From contig NZ_QGGQ01000002.1 of NCBI RefSeq assembly GCF_003148665.1, positions 248,001 through 312,000 of the forward strand: a stretch of DNA of 64,000 nucleotides, written 5' to 3'. Under the pieces are notes generated by a model. That model was not told the origin of the DNA, did not search any database, and was given only the letters and a program-made list of their open reading frames with translations. This document shows, piece after piece, positions 47,552 to 56,184 of this stretch (within the stretch, counting starts at the first letter, position 1; every line of letters starts with the position of its first letter). The DNA is from Maribacter polysiphoniae. GTDB lineage: Bacteria > Bacteroidota > Bacteroidia > Flavobacteriales > Flavobacteriaceae. A program made the position numbers and the translations under genes.

Positions 47552-47923
47552 ATGAGCGACAAAGAATTAATAGATCAGGAAGAGATACACTCCAAGGTAT
47601 TGAGAGCCGGAAGGAGAACATATTTCTTTGATGTAAGAAGTACCAAAGCAGGTGACTACTATCTAACAATAACCGAAAGCAAGAAATTCACACATGATGA
47701 CGGTTCGTTTCATTACAAAAAACACAAAATTTACCTGTACAAAGAAGATTTTGCCGCATTTAAGGAAAATGTAGAAGAAATGATGGATTTTATCATTGCG
47801 GAAAAAGGGACAGAAGTTATCTCAGAGAGACACCAAAAAGATTTTAAAAAAGAAGAATTTCATGAAAATGGTGAAATGAAACCTTCAGAGAGTTTTACCG
47901 ATGTCAGTTTTGATGATATTTAG
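47552..47923 (+). CDS. PUR-alpha-like nucleic-acid-binding protein (DUF3276)
   Basis: 123 residues. The single PUR repeat (about 8-85) shows VLRAGRRTYFFDVRSTKAGD, YYLTITESKKF and HKIYLYKEDFAAFKENVEEM, as in the Bacteroidota/Borrelia PUR proteins that bind single-stranded DNA or RNA. A C-terminal acidic tail follows (EEFHENGEMKPSESFTD). Small, cytoplasmic, probably abundant; likely a regulatory nucleic-acid binder. Confidence 0.92.
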   Translation: MSDKELIDQEEIHSKVLRAGRRTYFFDVRSTKAGDYYLTITESKKFTHDDGSFHYKKHKIYLYKEDFAAFKENVEEMMDFIIAEKGTEVISERHQKDFKKEEFHENGEMKPSESFTDVSFDDI

Positions 47924-47942
47924 AACCAAACCAAATATTTTT

Positions 47943-47977
47943 AAAAAACGACCCTGATAATCAGGGTCGTTTTTTTA
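47943..47977. terminator. Strong terminator after the PUR-protein gene
   Basis: ACGACCCTGAT and ATCAGGGTCGT pair with almost no loop, flanked by six A and seven T. Confidence 0.9.
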
Positions 47978-48004
47978 TTTTTAACAAAAGCTAATCCTTC
48001 AAAT

Positions 48005-50539
48005 ATGAAATATCCACTTTCGATTGTATTCCTCCTTTCGTTTACATTTGGCTCCCTTGCTCAAAATGCCATTGGCCTCGATTATTATCTTCCCCAGAAT
48101 ATCACTTATAACAAAAATATACCTACTCCCAAGGAAGTCATTGGCCATGAAGTGGGCGAATGGCATGTAACCCATGACAAATTGGTGCTCTATATGCAGA
48201 CGTTGGCCGAAAAAAGTGACAGGATAACCCTGGAAAACCGGGGTGTGACTTTTGAAGGACGACCTATATTGTTATTAACCATCACATCACCTAAAAACCA
48301 GCGGAACATCAATACGATACAAAAAAATCATATTGCACTCACTGAAAACAACAGCAATGGCCTTGACACGGACAGTATGCCCGTAGTCGTGTACCAAGGG
48401 TTCTCCATACATGGTAATGAACCAAGTGGTTCCAATGCAGGCTTAGCCTATGCCTATTACCTGGCGGCTGCTGAAGGTCCGGAAATTGAGGATCTGTTGG
48501 ACCACGTTGTCATTCTTATGGATCCCTGTTTCAATCCTGATGGATTGCAACGCTTTGCCTATTGGGCCAATACGAACAAAAGCATCCATCCCGTTACCGA
48601 TAATAATGAAAGGGAATTTCATGAGGTATGGCCCGGCGGAAGAACCAACCACTATTGGTTTGACATGAACCGGGATTGGTTACCGGTACAGCTTCCCGAA
48701 AGTAGGGCCCGTATCCGAAGCTTTCATCAGTGGAACCCCAATATCCTAACAGACCATCATGAAATGGGCACTAATTCCACCTTCTTCTTCCAACCTGGAG
48801 AACCTACAAGGGTGCATCCTTTGACCCCTAAAATCAATCAGGAGTTGACTGCCGAAATCGGCACGTACCACGCCAAGGCATTGGATAAGATCGGCTCATT
48901 GTATTTTTCAGAGGAAAATTATGACGATTATTTCTACGGCAAAGGTTCTACTTTCCCCGATGTAAATGGGGGAATTGGTATTTTGTTCGAACAGGCCAGC
49001 TCAAGGGGCCATGCACAAGAATCGGAAAACGGGCTATTGACCTTCCCTTTCACCATTCGAAATCAATTTACAACGGCTTTGTCCACGATTGAAGCAGCCT
49101 ATAAGATGAGGGTTAAATTATTGGATTATCAACGTGACTTTTTTAATGGGGCCCGAACCGAAGCCGGGAAAAGTAAATCAAAATCGATTGTTTTTGGCGA
49201 TAATAAGGATGCGGCAAAAAGCTGGCATTTGGCAGAAATCCTAAACCGCCACAAAATAAAATTCCATGCCTTGGCGAATGATGCCACCATTGATGGAAAA
49301 AATTATACAAAAGGAAATAGTTATGTGGTGCCCTTGGATCAAAAAAACCATCGATTGATCAAGGCCATGTTTGAAAAACGCACTTCGTTTACCGATAGTC
49401 TTTTTTATGATATTTCAGCATGGACGTTCCCCTTGGCATTCAATGTCGACTATACGGAACAAAATAGCATGGCGCATGCCGGTGCGGAGATAACAGACCT
49501 TACACCCTTGACGGGAAATGTTACCGGTAAGAGTACTTACGCCTATCTATTTGAATGGAATGGGTATTACACCCCCAAGGCATTGAACAGAATCGTAGAG
49601 AAAGGCTTAAGGGCCAAGGTAGCCAAATCCCCGTTCACCATTGAAGGCAAATTCTATGATTATGGTACGATCATGGTGCCGGTACAAAACCAGGATTTGG
49701 ATATAGAGGAACTGTACACTTTCCTAAAAGGGGTGGCACAAGAAAGTCAGTTACAGATTACGGCCGTTGGCACAGGCCATACCAAAGGAATCGATTTGGG
49801 AAGTAATGATTTCGACCCTATCAAAAAACAGAAAGTTGCGATTTTAGTGGGTGATGGTATTCGTTCCTATGATGCAGGGGAGATTTGGCATTTGTTCGAC
49901 ACCCGCTACAACATTCCATTGACAAAACTGGACATGTCTTACTTTAGCACTTTGGATTTGGACAAATACACCGATCTGATCATTCCCAGTACGAGCTCCT
50001 GGGGCAAAAAAGGCATCAGTAAAAAGGATGCTGAAAAATTAACGGACTGGGTCAAAAACGGGGGTACCTTGATTGGGTACCGCAATATCGCCGAATGGTT
50101 AGATAAAAACAAAATCGTTACACTGAAATTCCGGAAAGACACTTTGGTCGCCAAAGACATACCCTTTGCAAAAAAGAAAGATTTTAAGGGGGCCCAAGTA
50201 ACCGGAGGAGCCATTTTCGAAGCAAAATTAGACAGATCACACCCCATTAATTTTGGGTATAAGAATGACAAGCTTCCTTTATTCCGCAACACCAACATTT
50301 ATATAGAACCCGACAAGAACAGCTTTAATAATCCTATCCAATATACCAACGATCCATTATTAAGCGGATATATTTCAGAGGAGAATCTGGAACTACTTAA
50401 AGGCTCTGTACCTTTTACCATAAAAAAGGTCGGTAAAGGCCGAGTGATCATTTTTACCGATAATACCAATTTTAGGGCCTTTTGGTATGGCACGAATAAA
50501 TTATTAATGAATGCCATCTTCTTTGGGGATATGATGTAA
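48005..50539 (+). CDS. Exported M14 zinc carboxypeptidase with C-terminal amidotransferase-like domain
   Basis: 844 residues with signal peptide (MKYPLSIVFLLSFTFGSLAQ). The M14 domain (about 45-400) has the zinc ligands His136 and Glu139 in GFSIHGNEPSGSN, a third His in TDHHEMGT, and the catalytic Glu in GILFEQASSRG. The C-terminal half (about 600-830, VAILVGDGIRSYDAGEIWHL, IPSTSSWGKKG) resembles a class-I glutamine-amidotransferase fold without an obvious nucleophile. Likely an outer-membrane-facing or periplasmic peptidase for extracellular peptides. It starts 28 bp after a strong terminator, so its promoter must be close or overlap it. Confidence 0.93.
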   Translation: MKYPLSIVFLLSFTFGSLAQNAIGLDYYLPQNITYNKNIPTPKEVIGHEVGEWHVTHDKLVLYMQTLAEKSDRITLENRGVTFEGRPILLLTITSPKNQRNINTIQKNHIALTENNSNGLDTDSMPVVVYQGFSIHGNEPSGSNAGLAYAYYLAAAEGPEIEDLLDHVVILMDPCFNPDGLQRFAYWANTNKSIHPVTDNNEREFHEVWPGGRTNHYWFDMNRDWLPVQLPESRARIRSFHQWNPNILTDHHEMGTNSTFFFQPGEPTRVHPLTPKINQELTAEIGTYHAKALDKIGSLYFSEENYDDYFYGKGSTFPDVNGGIGILFEQASSRGHAQESENGLLTFPFTIRNQFTTALSTIEAAYKMRVKLLDYQRDFFNGARTEAGKSKSKSIVFGDNKDAAKSWHLAEILNRHKIKFHALANDATIDGKNYTKGNSYVVPLDQKNHRLIKAMFEKRTSFTDSLFYDISAWTFPLAFNVDYTEQNSMAHAGAEITDLTPLTGNVTGKSTYAYLFEWNGYYTPKALNRIVEKGLRAKVAKSPFTIEGKFYDYGTIMVPVQNQDLDIEELYTFLKGVAQESQLQITAVGTGHTKGIDLGSNDFDPIKKQKVAILVGDGIRSYDAGEIWHLFDTRYNIPLTKLDMSYFSTLDLDKYTDLIIPSTSSWGKKGISKKDAEKLTDWVKNGGTLIGYRNIAEWLDKNKIVTLKFRKDTLVAKDIPFAKKKDFKGAQVTGGAIFEAKLDRSHPINFGYKNDKLPLFRNTNIYIEPDKNSFNNPIQYTNDPLLSGYISEENLELLKGSVPFTIKKVGKGRVIIFTDNTNFRAFWYGTNKLLMNAIFFGDMM

Positions 50540-50541
50540 CC

Positions 50542-51585
50542 CTAAACAAGTTTTACATACAATAGGTTAAAAAGCAAATGGCCTAAAAAAACAAGGAATG
50601 CCAATCCTACACCAAACAGGTAGGCAAGCAATACAAACAAAAGAGTATAGTATATAGGGAACAAGACAATCCCCAATGCAAAACGCAAAGTGGCCCTGAA
50701 TTCGACATCCATCTTAAGGGGTTTTACAAAGGTGTACCATATGAGGAGTACCGGAAAGTTCACCATCGTAAAAATGAACTTCATACCCTTTGCGAACACC
50801 CGGTTTTCCTTTTGCTTTGTCCCTTTTTGAATTGGTGCACCGATTTCTTTTATTTTCCCATTTACGGTAATGGGGTCTAGATAATCCACTCCCTGGCCAT
50901 CCAAAGCTTCAATAACACTGTTGTAATCCTCACCTTCCGGAATATGGGTCGTCAACTGTTTTAAACGTTCATACACCTCTTTTTTGAGTTGGCTTTCAGT
51001 ACGGGTCAAATCTTTAGGGTCATAAAACCCCTGCACAGCAAGATCCTTCCCGATATGCAAGGCCACACTATCAGGAAAGCCTTGGGCTTTTAGGTAATTC
51101 AACCCTACCGGTACTATTCTAATATCCAAATCCGGATTTTTTTCCAATGCGGAAAATATCATCTTTACAAAACCCTTTCGCATGGGCCATCGAACCCGTC
51201 GATGAAGGCCGTGATTTCCTTCTGGGAAAAGCATCAATGTTTTCCCCTGTGACAAGAGTTTACCGCATTTATCAAAAATTGCCGGATTATTCTTAAGGGT
51301 TTCCCTTCCATCCCTAAACCTATAAATTGGAATCATTCGTAGGTAGTGCAAAAACCGACTGACCCATGGTTTTTTAAAAACGTCGGACCGCGCCAAAAAA
51401 TAGGGTGCCTCCTTAACGTTCATAACGATGATCAAGGCATCCATCAAGGCGTTCTGATGGTTCGCCAAAAGTATAATGGGCTTATCCTTTGGAATATTCC
51501 GTAGCCCTTCCACCTTGATTTTTTTGAAATAAAAAAACAGACTGGTCCTAATATAAAGTTTTAAAATCCTGTATCCTATCCTCAT
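50542..51585 (-). CDS. 1-acylglycerol-3-phosphate acyltransferase-like protein (PlsC domain)
   Basis: 347 residues. The PlsC domain (about 30-190) shows LLANHQNALMDALII, where His43 and Asp49 are separated by five residues instead of four, as in a common Bacteroidota subgroup, then the substrate-binding MLFPEGNHGLHRRVRWPMRKG. Two or three hydrophobic helices close the C-terminus (about 260-345). Role: phospholipid synthesis at the inner membrane, or acylation of another glycerol-like acceptor. Start codon overlaps the end of the upstream symporter gene by 4 nt. Confidence 0.88.
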   Translation of the reverse strand: MRIGYRILKLYIRTSLFFYFKKIKVEGLRNIPKDKPIILLANHQNALMDALIIVMNVKEAPYFLARSDVFKKPWVSRFLHYLRMIPIYRFRDGRETLKNNPAIFDKCGKLLSQGKTLMLFPEGNHGLHRRVRWPMRKGFVKMIFSALEKNPDLDIRIVPVGLNYLKAQGFPDSVALHIGKDLAVQGFYDPKDLTRTESQLKKEVYERLKQLTTHIPEGEDYNSVIEALDGQGVDYLDPITVNGKIKEIGAPIQKGTKQKENRVFAKGMKFIFTMVNFPVLLIWYTFVKPLKMDVEFRATLRFALGIVLFPIYYTLLFVLLAYLFGVGLAFLVFLGHLLFNLLYVKLV

Positions 51586-52505
51586 GAAGCCAATTCCTCT
51601 TTCCCAATAGGTTTATACCCCCAAAATGCGGAGAGCACCAAACCAGAAACCAAATGCCATATTCCCCAAAAAGCCGCAAGCAATGCCATACCCCCCAAAC
51701 CTTCAAAAAAAGTGAAGATCAACAGCAGTCCCAAACCTGAATTTTGAATACCCGTTTCAATAGTAATCGATCGCACGTCCCTAGTGGACAACCCCATCAA
51801 TCTTGCAATGGAAAATCCTGTCAAGAAAGCCAAGAGGTTATGAATGAGTACAATCCAGAAAACATAAAAAATATAATCCACAAATATTTCCCTATTATTA
51901 TAGAGGGCAAGGAAAATCAGGGCAATAAAAAAGACCAAGGAAATCCATTTCAACACTTTGGCCATTTTCTTGGCCAACACAGGTTTTAGGTAATTCACCC
52001 ACATACCCAAAAGCAAGGGAATAGCCAATAACAAGGAAACCAATTTCACCATTTCATACGGCGATATGGCAACATCCTTCAATATTATTGCGGTAGGCCC
52101 ATACAAAGAACCCCAAAGCTCAAGGTTAAACGGCGTCATAAAAACCGCCATAAGCGTGGCCACTGCCGTAAGACTAACGGACAATGCGGAATTACCATTG
52201 GCCAAATGGGTTATGAAATTGGAGATATTACCTCCCGGACAGGCGGCGACCATAAACATTCCCAAGGCAATACTTGGAATGGGTTCTATGAGCCAAACCA
52301 ACACAAAGGTCATTGCAGGTAAGATTAAAAATTGACTGCAAACCCCCGTTAAAATGGATTTAGGTTTCTTGAGAAGTCTTTTGAAATCCCCCACCGATAT
52401 TTCCAAGGCAATTCCGAACATGACCAAAGCCAAGGCAATATTCAATATCCATAGAGTTTGGCTATCGAAATTAATATGAACATTATCGAGTACGGTATCG
52501 GTCAA
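51582..52505 (-). CDS. Bile acid:sodium symporter family (BASS) protein
   Basis: 307 residues with about ten hydrophobic helices and the BASS motif AACPGGNISNFITHLANGN. Members import bile acids, pantothenate, pyruvate or other organic anions with sodium. The start is a TTG at 52505, forced by an in-frame stop just upstream; it lies 4 nt after the CsaA-like stop codon. The end overlaps the acyltransferase gene by 4 nt. Substrate unknown. Confidence 0.9.
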   Translation of the reverse strand: MTDTVLDNVHINFDSQTLWILNIALALVMFGIALEISVGDFKRLLKKPKSILTGVCSQFLILPAMTFVLVWLIEPIPSIALGMFMVAACPGGNISNFITHLANGNSALSVSLTAVATLMAVFMTPFNLELWGSLYGPTAIILKDVAISPYEMVKLVSLLLAIPLLLGMWVNYLKPVLAKKMAKVLKWISLVFFIALIFLALYNNREIFVDYIFYVFWIVLIHNLLAFLTGFSIARLMGLSTRDVRSITIETGIQNSGLGLLLIFTFFEGLGGMALLAAFWGIWHLVSGLVLSAFWGYKPIGKEELAS

Positions 52506-52509
52506 GGAA

Positions 52510-52848
52510 TCAAGCTATTTTTAATCCGTTGGGGACAGAAGAATCTGGTTTAAGCAAAACGACCTCTTTCCCGGCAACTGCACCCAAGATAAGACATTCA
52601 CTCATAAAATTGGCAATTTGTTTGTCCGGAAAATTAATTACGGCAATTACCTGCTTCCCCAAGAGTTCTTCCTTGGTATATAATTCGGTAAGTTGCGCCG
52701 AGGATTTTTTAACACCGATCCCCTCCCCAAAATCCAATTTTAATTGATAAGCCGGTTTATGGGCCTCTGGGAAATCACGTACTTCAATGATGGTACCCAC
52801 ACGCATATCAACCTTTGCGAAGTCACTCCAGCTTATAGTATCGTCCAT
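52510..52848 (-). CDS. csaA: CsaA-like tRNA-binding-domain protein
   Basis: 112 residues from ATG at 52848; an in-frame TTG lies seven codons upstream. The EMAP/tRNA-binding OB fold is complete: DFAKVDMRVGTIIEVRDFPE, LDFGEGIGVKKSSAQLTELY, VIAVINFPDKQIANFMSECL, PNGLKIA, the length and order of B. subtilis CsaA, which acts as a secretion-related chaperone. First gene of an overlapping set with the BASS and acyltransferase genes. Confidence 0.93.
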   Translation of the reverse strand: MDDTISWSDFAKVDMRVGTIIEVRDFPEAHKPAYQLKLDFGEGIGVKKSSAQLTELYTKEELLGKQVIAVINFPDKQIANFMSECLILGAVAGKEVVLLKPDSSVPNGLKIA

Positions 52849-52977
52849 AGTATATTTCTTTAACGCCAATGTCGAATATAAAAATAGCTATGGAGATTAC
52901 CAAGTATTGCGGACACTATCAAATAAGTCGCCCACAGGGATTGTGAATAGCCTTCAAACCATAGGAAACGAAAAAGG

Positions 52978-53516
52978 CTACCATCCTTTTCTTTTTAGCA
53001 ACCCTTGAATATGGGCACAATGGTGTTGACTGTGCCAAGCGTATTTCCCGATATTCTCTTTAACCGAAACCTTACTATGGTCATCGGGATGTATATAGCA
53101 TTTTTCATAGTCTTCCTTGGAAAGTCCTTTTAAAAGGAAAACCATTTTGGCATGCAATGCCTTTAGATAACTTATTGAAAGTGCTATAGGAGCCGTTCTG
53201 GCATCAAATAATTTACTCCAACTTTTTTCCCCATAGGCCTTGATCATCGGTTCATCCTCGGTCAAGGCCCACTTGAACCGGGTATAACTATGATGATGGC
53301 TATCGGCAATATGGTGCACCAATTGCCTTACGGTCCACCCCCCAGGCCTATATGGGGTTTCCAATTGTTCCTTGGTCAAAGGGGTTACCAAATTCTCCAA
53401 TATTCCCGGTAATTCCTCCAAGACCTGCAACCATCAACGGTATCCTGGGATACATTTGGGGAATATTCAAAATGGCCCAAAGGATACCTCAATGTTTGCT
53501 TTTCTTTATTTTCCAT
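52978..53516 (-). pseudogene. DinB/YfiT-family protein, broken by a one-base frameshift
   Basis: From ATG at 53516 the frame gives MENKEKQTLRYPLGHFEYSP then NVSQDTVD, the standard start of the YfiT/BstA putative thiol-transferase and metal-hydrolase group. At 53431-53432 the frame shifts: the rest of the protein (LQVLEELPGILEN onward) continues from 53430 in the next frame. Adding one T would read GAT-TGG-TTG and restore the Trp usual here. The downstream part keeps the His clusters (LVHHIADSHHHSYTRFK, KYAWHSQHHCAHI). Either a true recent inactivation or a sequencing error. Confidence 0.85.
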
Positions 53517-53627
53517 CTTTTAAAAATAGAAAATTTAATACAGTTTTAACCAAATGGAAATTGATAAAAATCTAAATATCTACTACTTTTATAGGGTAAA
53601 TAGTTTACTAATTTAAAAACATCCAAA

Positions 53628-54266
53628 ATGGCAACATTACGATTGGGGGACACAGCCCCGAATTTTACAGCAGACAGTTCTATAGGAACTATTAATTTAT
53701 ATGATTACCTCGGGGATAGTTGGGGAATCCTTTTCTCCCACCCTGCGGATTTCACGCCGGTATGCACTACAGAGTTGGGGACCGCAGCGAATTTTAAAGG
53801 GGAGTTCGACAAGCGAAATGTAAAAATGTTGGCCTTGAGTGTAGATGGGGCTGCATCACATAGGGATTGGATCAAGGATATCAATGAAGTACAAAATACC
53901 ACAGTGAATTTTCCGATTATTGCCGATGAGGATAGAAAGGTCTCTGATTTGTATGATATGATACATCCAAAAGCGGACAGTACGTTAACGGTACGTTCGG
54001 TTTTTATTATTGCACCCGACAAAACCATTAAGCTGACATTGACCTACCCTGCATCAACTGGACGTAATTTTTATGAACTTTTAAGGGTTATTGATTCCTT
54101 ACAGTTGACAGCCAACCATAAAGTCGCCACCCCTGCCAATTGGGAACATGGACAAGACGTTGTTGTGAGTCCTGCCATACCCACCGCAGAAGCACGGGAA
54201 ATGTTTAAAAAGGGCGTTAAGGAAGTAAAACCATATTTGAGAATGACCCCTGACCCCACGGCTTAA
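53628..54266 (+). CDS. 1-Cys peroxiredoxin (Prx6 class)
   Basis: 212 residues. Reduces hydroperoxides by peroxidatic Cys46 in HPADFTPVCTTELGTAA; Thr43 and the downstream Arg (RSVF) complete the site. No resolving Cys is present, which fits the 1-Cys Prx6 class, as does the long C-terminal domain (VDSLQLTANHKVATPANWE, PAIPTAEAREMFKKG). Cytoplasmic. A single gene. Confidence 0.95.
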   Translation: MATLRLGDTAPNFTADSSIGTINLYDYLGDSWGILFSHPADFTPVCTTELGTAANFKGEFDKRNVKMLALSVDGAASHRDWIKDINEVQNTTVNFPIIADEDRKVSDLYDMIHPKADSTLTVRSVFIIAPDKTIKLTLTYPASTGRNFYELLRVIDSLQLTANHKVATPANWEHGQDVVVSPAIPTAEAREMFKKGVKEVKPYLRMTPDPTA

Positions 54267-54389
54267 ACCTTGTAAATACAACCCAAATAAGATGCAATTT
54301 GATAGCATTAAAAAATCTGGTTGTTTATTTAAGGTGGGGTTAACATAAAGATAACTTCCAAAATATCATACAATTAAATATTTTAATAC

Positions 54390-54397
54390 TACCTTTG
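54390..54397 (+). promoter_or_regulatory. Possible -7 element for the cold-shock gene
   Basis: TACCTTTG matches TAnnTTTG 30 bp before the ATG; the -33 region is AT-rich without a clear TTTG. Confidence 0.5.
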
Positions 54398-54427
54398 CAC
54401 TTTAATTAATATTTAATAATTTTTATT

Positions 54428-54622
54428 ATGAGTAAAGGAACAGTTAAATTCTTCAATGATTCCAAAGGTTACGGTTTTATCACTGAAGATGGTTCGAACG
54501 AAGATCATTTTGTACACATTTCTGGCTTAATCGACGAAGTTCGTGAAGGTGATGTTGTAGAATTTGAACTACAACAAGGTAAAAAAGGATTGAACGCCGT
54601 TAATGTGAAAGTAGTTGACTAG
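54428..54622 (+). CDS. Cold-shock domain protein
   Basis: 64 residues, a single OB-fold cold-shock domain with RNP1 (KGYGFI) and RNP2 (HFVHIS, the variant usual in this group). An RNA chaperone that melts secondary structures in mRNA. It has its own promoter element and a terminator 25 bp after the stop. Confidence 0.95.
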   Translation: MSKGTVKFFNDSKGYGFITEDGSNEDHFVHISGLIDEVREGDVVEFELQQGKKGLNAVNVKVVD

Positions 54623-54647
54623 GTAACGATTTTAACTTTTTTTATAT

Positions 54648-54671
54648 ACCCCTGATGATTATTCATCGGGG
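54648..54671 (+). terminator. Terminator of the cold-shock gene
   Basis: CCCCTGATGA and TCATCGGGGG pair (one mismatch/GU) around TTAT, followed by a T-rich stretch. Confidence 0.8.
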
Positions 54672-54816
54672 GTTTTTATTTGCGGTATTTTCTTACATAT
54701 AATTTCATTTTTCTTATTTTTGTTTAATCTTTAACGCAACCTTTGTTAGTTTTTAGCATCATTGGTAAAACAAAAAACTCTCCACTATAACTATAACTTA
54801 ACTAACAAATTCTTGC

Positions 54817-54903
54817 ATGACCACTTTTATAATTATTTTATTGTCCTTGCTTTTTATTAATGTACTACTTCTATTGCTAAGTATCTTAAGTGCTAAAAAA
54901 TAA
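54817..54903 (+). CDS. Micropeptide 1 (28 residues, single membrane helix)
   Basis: ATG at 54817 to TAA at 54901-54903. The peptide begins MTTFIIILLSLLFINVLLLL and ends SAKK: a nearly uninterrupted hydrophobic helix with a two-Lys cytoplasmic end and one Asn in the middle. A second peptide with the same layout follows at 54997. Both lie in the 480-bp space between the cold-shock gene terminator and the PPIase gene. It is too short for usual gene callers; expression is unproven. Confidence 0.5.
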   Translation: MTTFIIILLSLLFINVLLLLLSILSAKK

Positions 54904-54996
54904 ATAATTGTGTTTAATTTCTTTGATTGGGTAGGGTTTCTTATGTACCCGTTGTTCAATATATAGATGTGTGAATCCAATTAATTTAGACTGACT

Positions 54997-55086
54997 ATGC
55001 CTACTTTTTTCACTTTATTACTTATTCTTGTTTGCATCAATATTATGTTGCTATTTGCCAGTTGGAATCAGCGGGCAAAGAAGTGA
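54997..55086 (+). CDS. Micropeptide 2 (29 residues, single membrane helix)
   Basis: ATG at 54997 to TGA at 55084-55086. The peptide begins MPTFFTLLLILVCINIMLLF and ends NQRAKK, matching micropeptide 1 in length, the M(T/P)TF start, the central (F/C)IN and the closing KK. Its stop is 18 bp before the terminator shared with the PPIase gene. Possible membrane micropeptide; function unknown. Confidence 0.5.
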   Translation: MPTFFTLLLILVCINIMLLFASWNQRAKK

Positions 55087-55103
55087 ATTTTGGAAATAAA
55101 AAA

Positions 55104-55123
55104 GCCCCAGTATATACTGAGGC
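55104..55123. terminator. Terminator between micropeptides and PPIase gene
   Basis: GCCCCAGTA-TA-TACTGAGGC-type hairpin with one mismatch, six A on its left side. It serves the minus-strand PPIase gene and possibly the micropeptides. Confidence 0.7.
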
Positions 55124-55150
55124 TCCTCTATTATCTATATGGGATGTTCT

Positions 55151-56083
55151 TTATTTAACGCCCATCAATTCCACATCGAATATCAAAGTTGCATCCGGTG
55201 GTATTACCCCTCCGGCCCCTGCACTTCCATAAGCTAAATTCGACGGGATTACAAAACGGGCTTTATCGCCTATCTGCAATAAGGCAATACCTTCGTCCCA
55301 TCCTGGGATCACCTGTCCTACCCCAAGTTTAAAATCGATAGGTTGATTTCTTTTATAAGAGGAATCGAAAACCTGACCGCTCAATAAGGAACCTTCGTAA
55401 TGCACGGAAACCGTCTGTCCAGATTCAGCCTTTGCTCCACTTCCTTTTTGGATTATCTTATATCGTAGTCCACTTTCGGTCTCATCGAAACCTGCCGCTA
55501 CCTTATCCAATTCCTTTGCCTGTTTTGCCTTTTCTTCGGCAATCCGCTGTTCCTTGGAACTTTCAAACGTTTTAAAAGCATTTACGGCATCCCAATTTTC
55601 AGCATCGTCACCAACCCTTAGGATCTCTAAACTTTCAATCGTATCCGACTGGGCAATGGCATCGACCACCTCTTGTCCTGCTTCCACATGTCCGAAAACC
55701 GTATGTTTATTATCCAACCATGGTGTCGCTATATGGGTAATGAAAAACTGGCTTCCATTGGTTCCGGGACCTGCATTGGCCATAGAAAGTACCCCTGGGG
55801 CATCATGGACCAAATCTGGGTGGAATTCATCATCGAACTTATATCCTGGGTCACCCGTACCCGTACCTAAGGGACATCCCCCTTGCACCATAAAATCGGG
55901 AATAACCCTATGGAATTTTAAACCATTATAATAGGGCTCTCCAATAGGTTTTGCCGAATTTTCCAATTTACCCTCTGCCAAGGCCACAAAGTTACCCACT
56001 GTTCCGGGTGTTTTATCATAGGTTAATTTGACCAGTATCTCTCCTTTAGAAGTATTGAATTTTGCGTAGATTCCGTCTTGCAT
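55151..56083 (-). CDS. Dual peptidyl-prolyl isomerase: cyclophilin-FKBP fusion
   Basis: 310 residues, no signal peptide. The cyclophilin domain is N-terminal (about 1-165: [48 protein letters not shown]), followed by a charged helical linker (about 170-200) and a C-terminal FKBP domain (about 205-310: [56 protein letters not shown]). Both catalytic sets look intact. Dual-family immunophilins of this order are known from Flavobacteria. Cytoplasmic protein folding. A TATCTTTG element lies at 56107-56114. Confidence 0.95.
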   Translation of the reverse strand: MQDGIYAKFNTSKGEILVKLTYDKTPGTVGNFVALAEGKLENSAKPIGEPYYNGLKFHRVIPDFMVQGGCPLGTGTGDPGYKFDDEFHPDLVHDAPGVLSMANAGPGTNGSQFFITHIATPWLDNKHTVFGHVEAGQEVVDAIAQSDTIESLEILRVGDDAENWDAVNAFKTFESSKEQRIAEEKAKQAKELDKVAAGFDETESGLRYKIIQKGSGAKAESGQTVSVHYEGSLLSGQVFDSSYKRNQPIDFKLGVGQVIPGWDEGIALLQIGDKARFVIPSNLAYGSAGAGGVIPPDATLIFDVELMGVK

Positions 56084-56106
56084 TTTTCGTTATTTTTAAT
56101 GAGCTG

Positions 56107-56114
56107 CAAAGATA
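56107..56114 (-). promoter_or_regulatory. Possible -7 element for the PPIase gene
   Basis: TATCTTTG on the minus strand lies 23 bp before the start at 56083; upstream TTTTCCCC is a weak -33 match. Confidence 0.45.
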
Positions 56115-56184
56115 TACAAATTAGTTTGGGGAAAAGTATTCAGGTTTAGGCAACCCCATTCATATACAAAAATCAGCCTAGTGC

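Noticed and set aside
54798-54980. 60-codon minus-strand open frame over micropeptide 1
   Set aside because: Basic, low-complexity product from AT-rich DNA with no start context; the plus-strand micropeptide has a more protein-like pattern.
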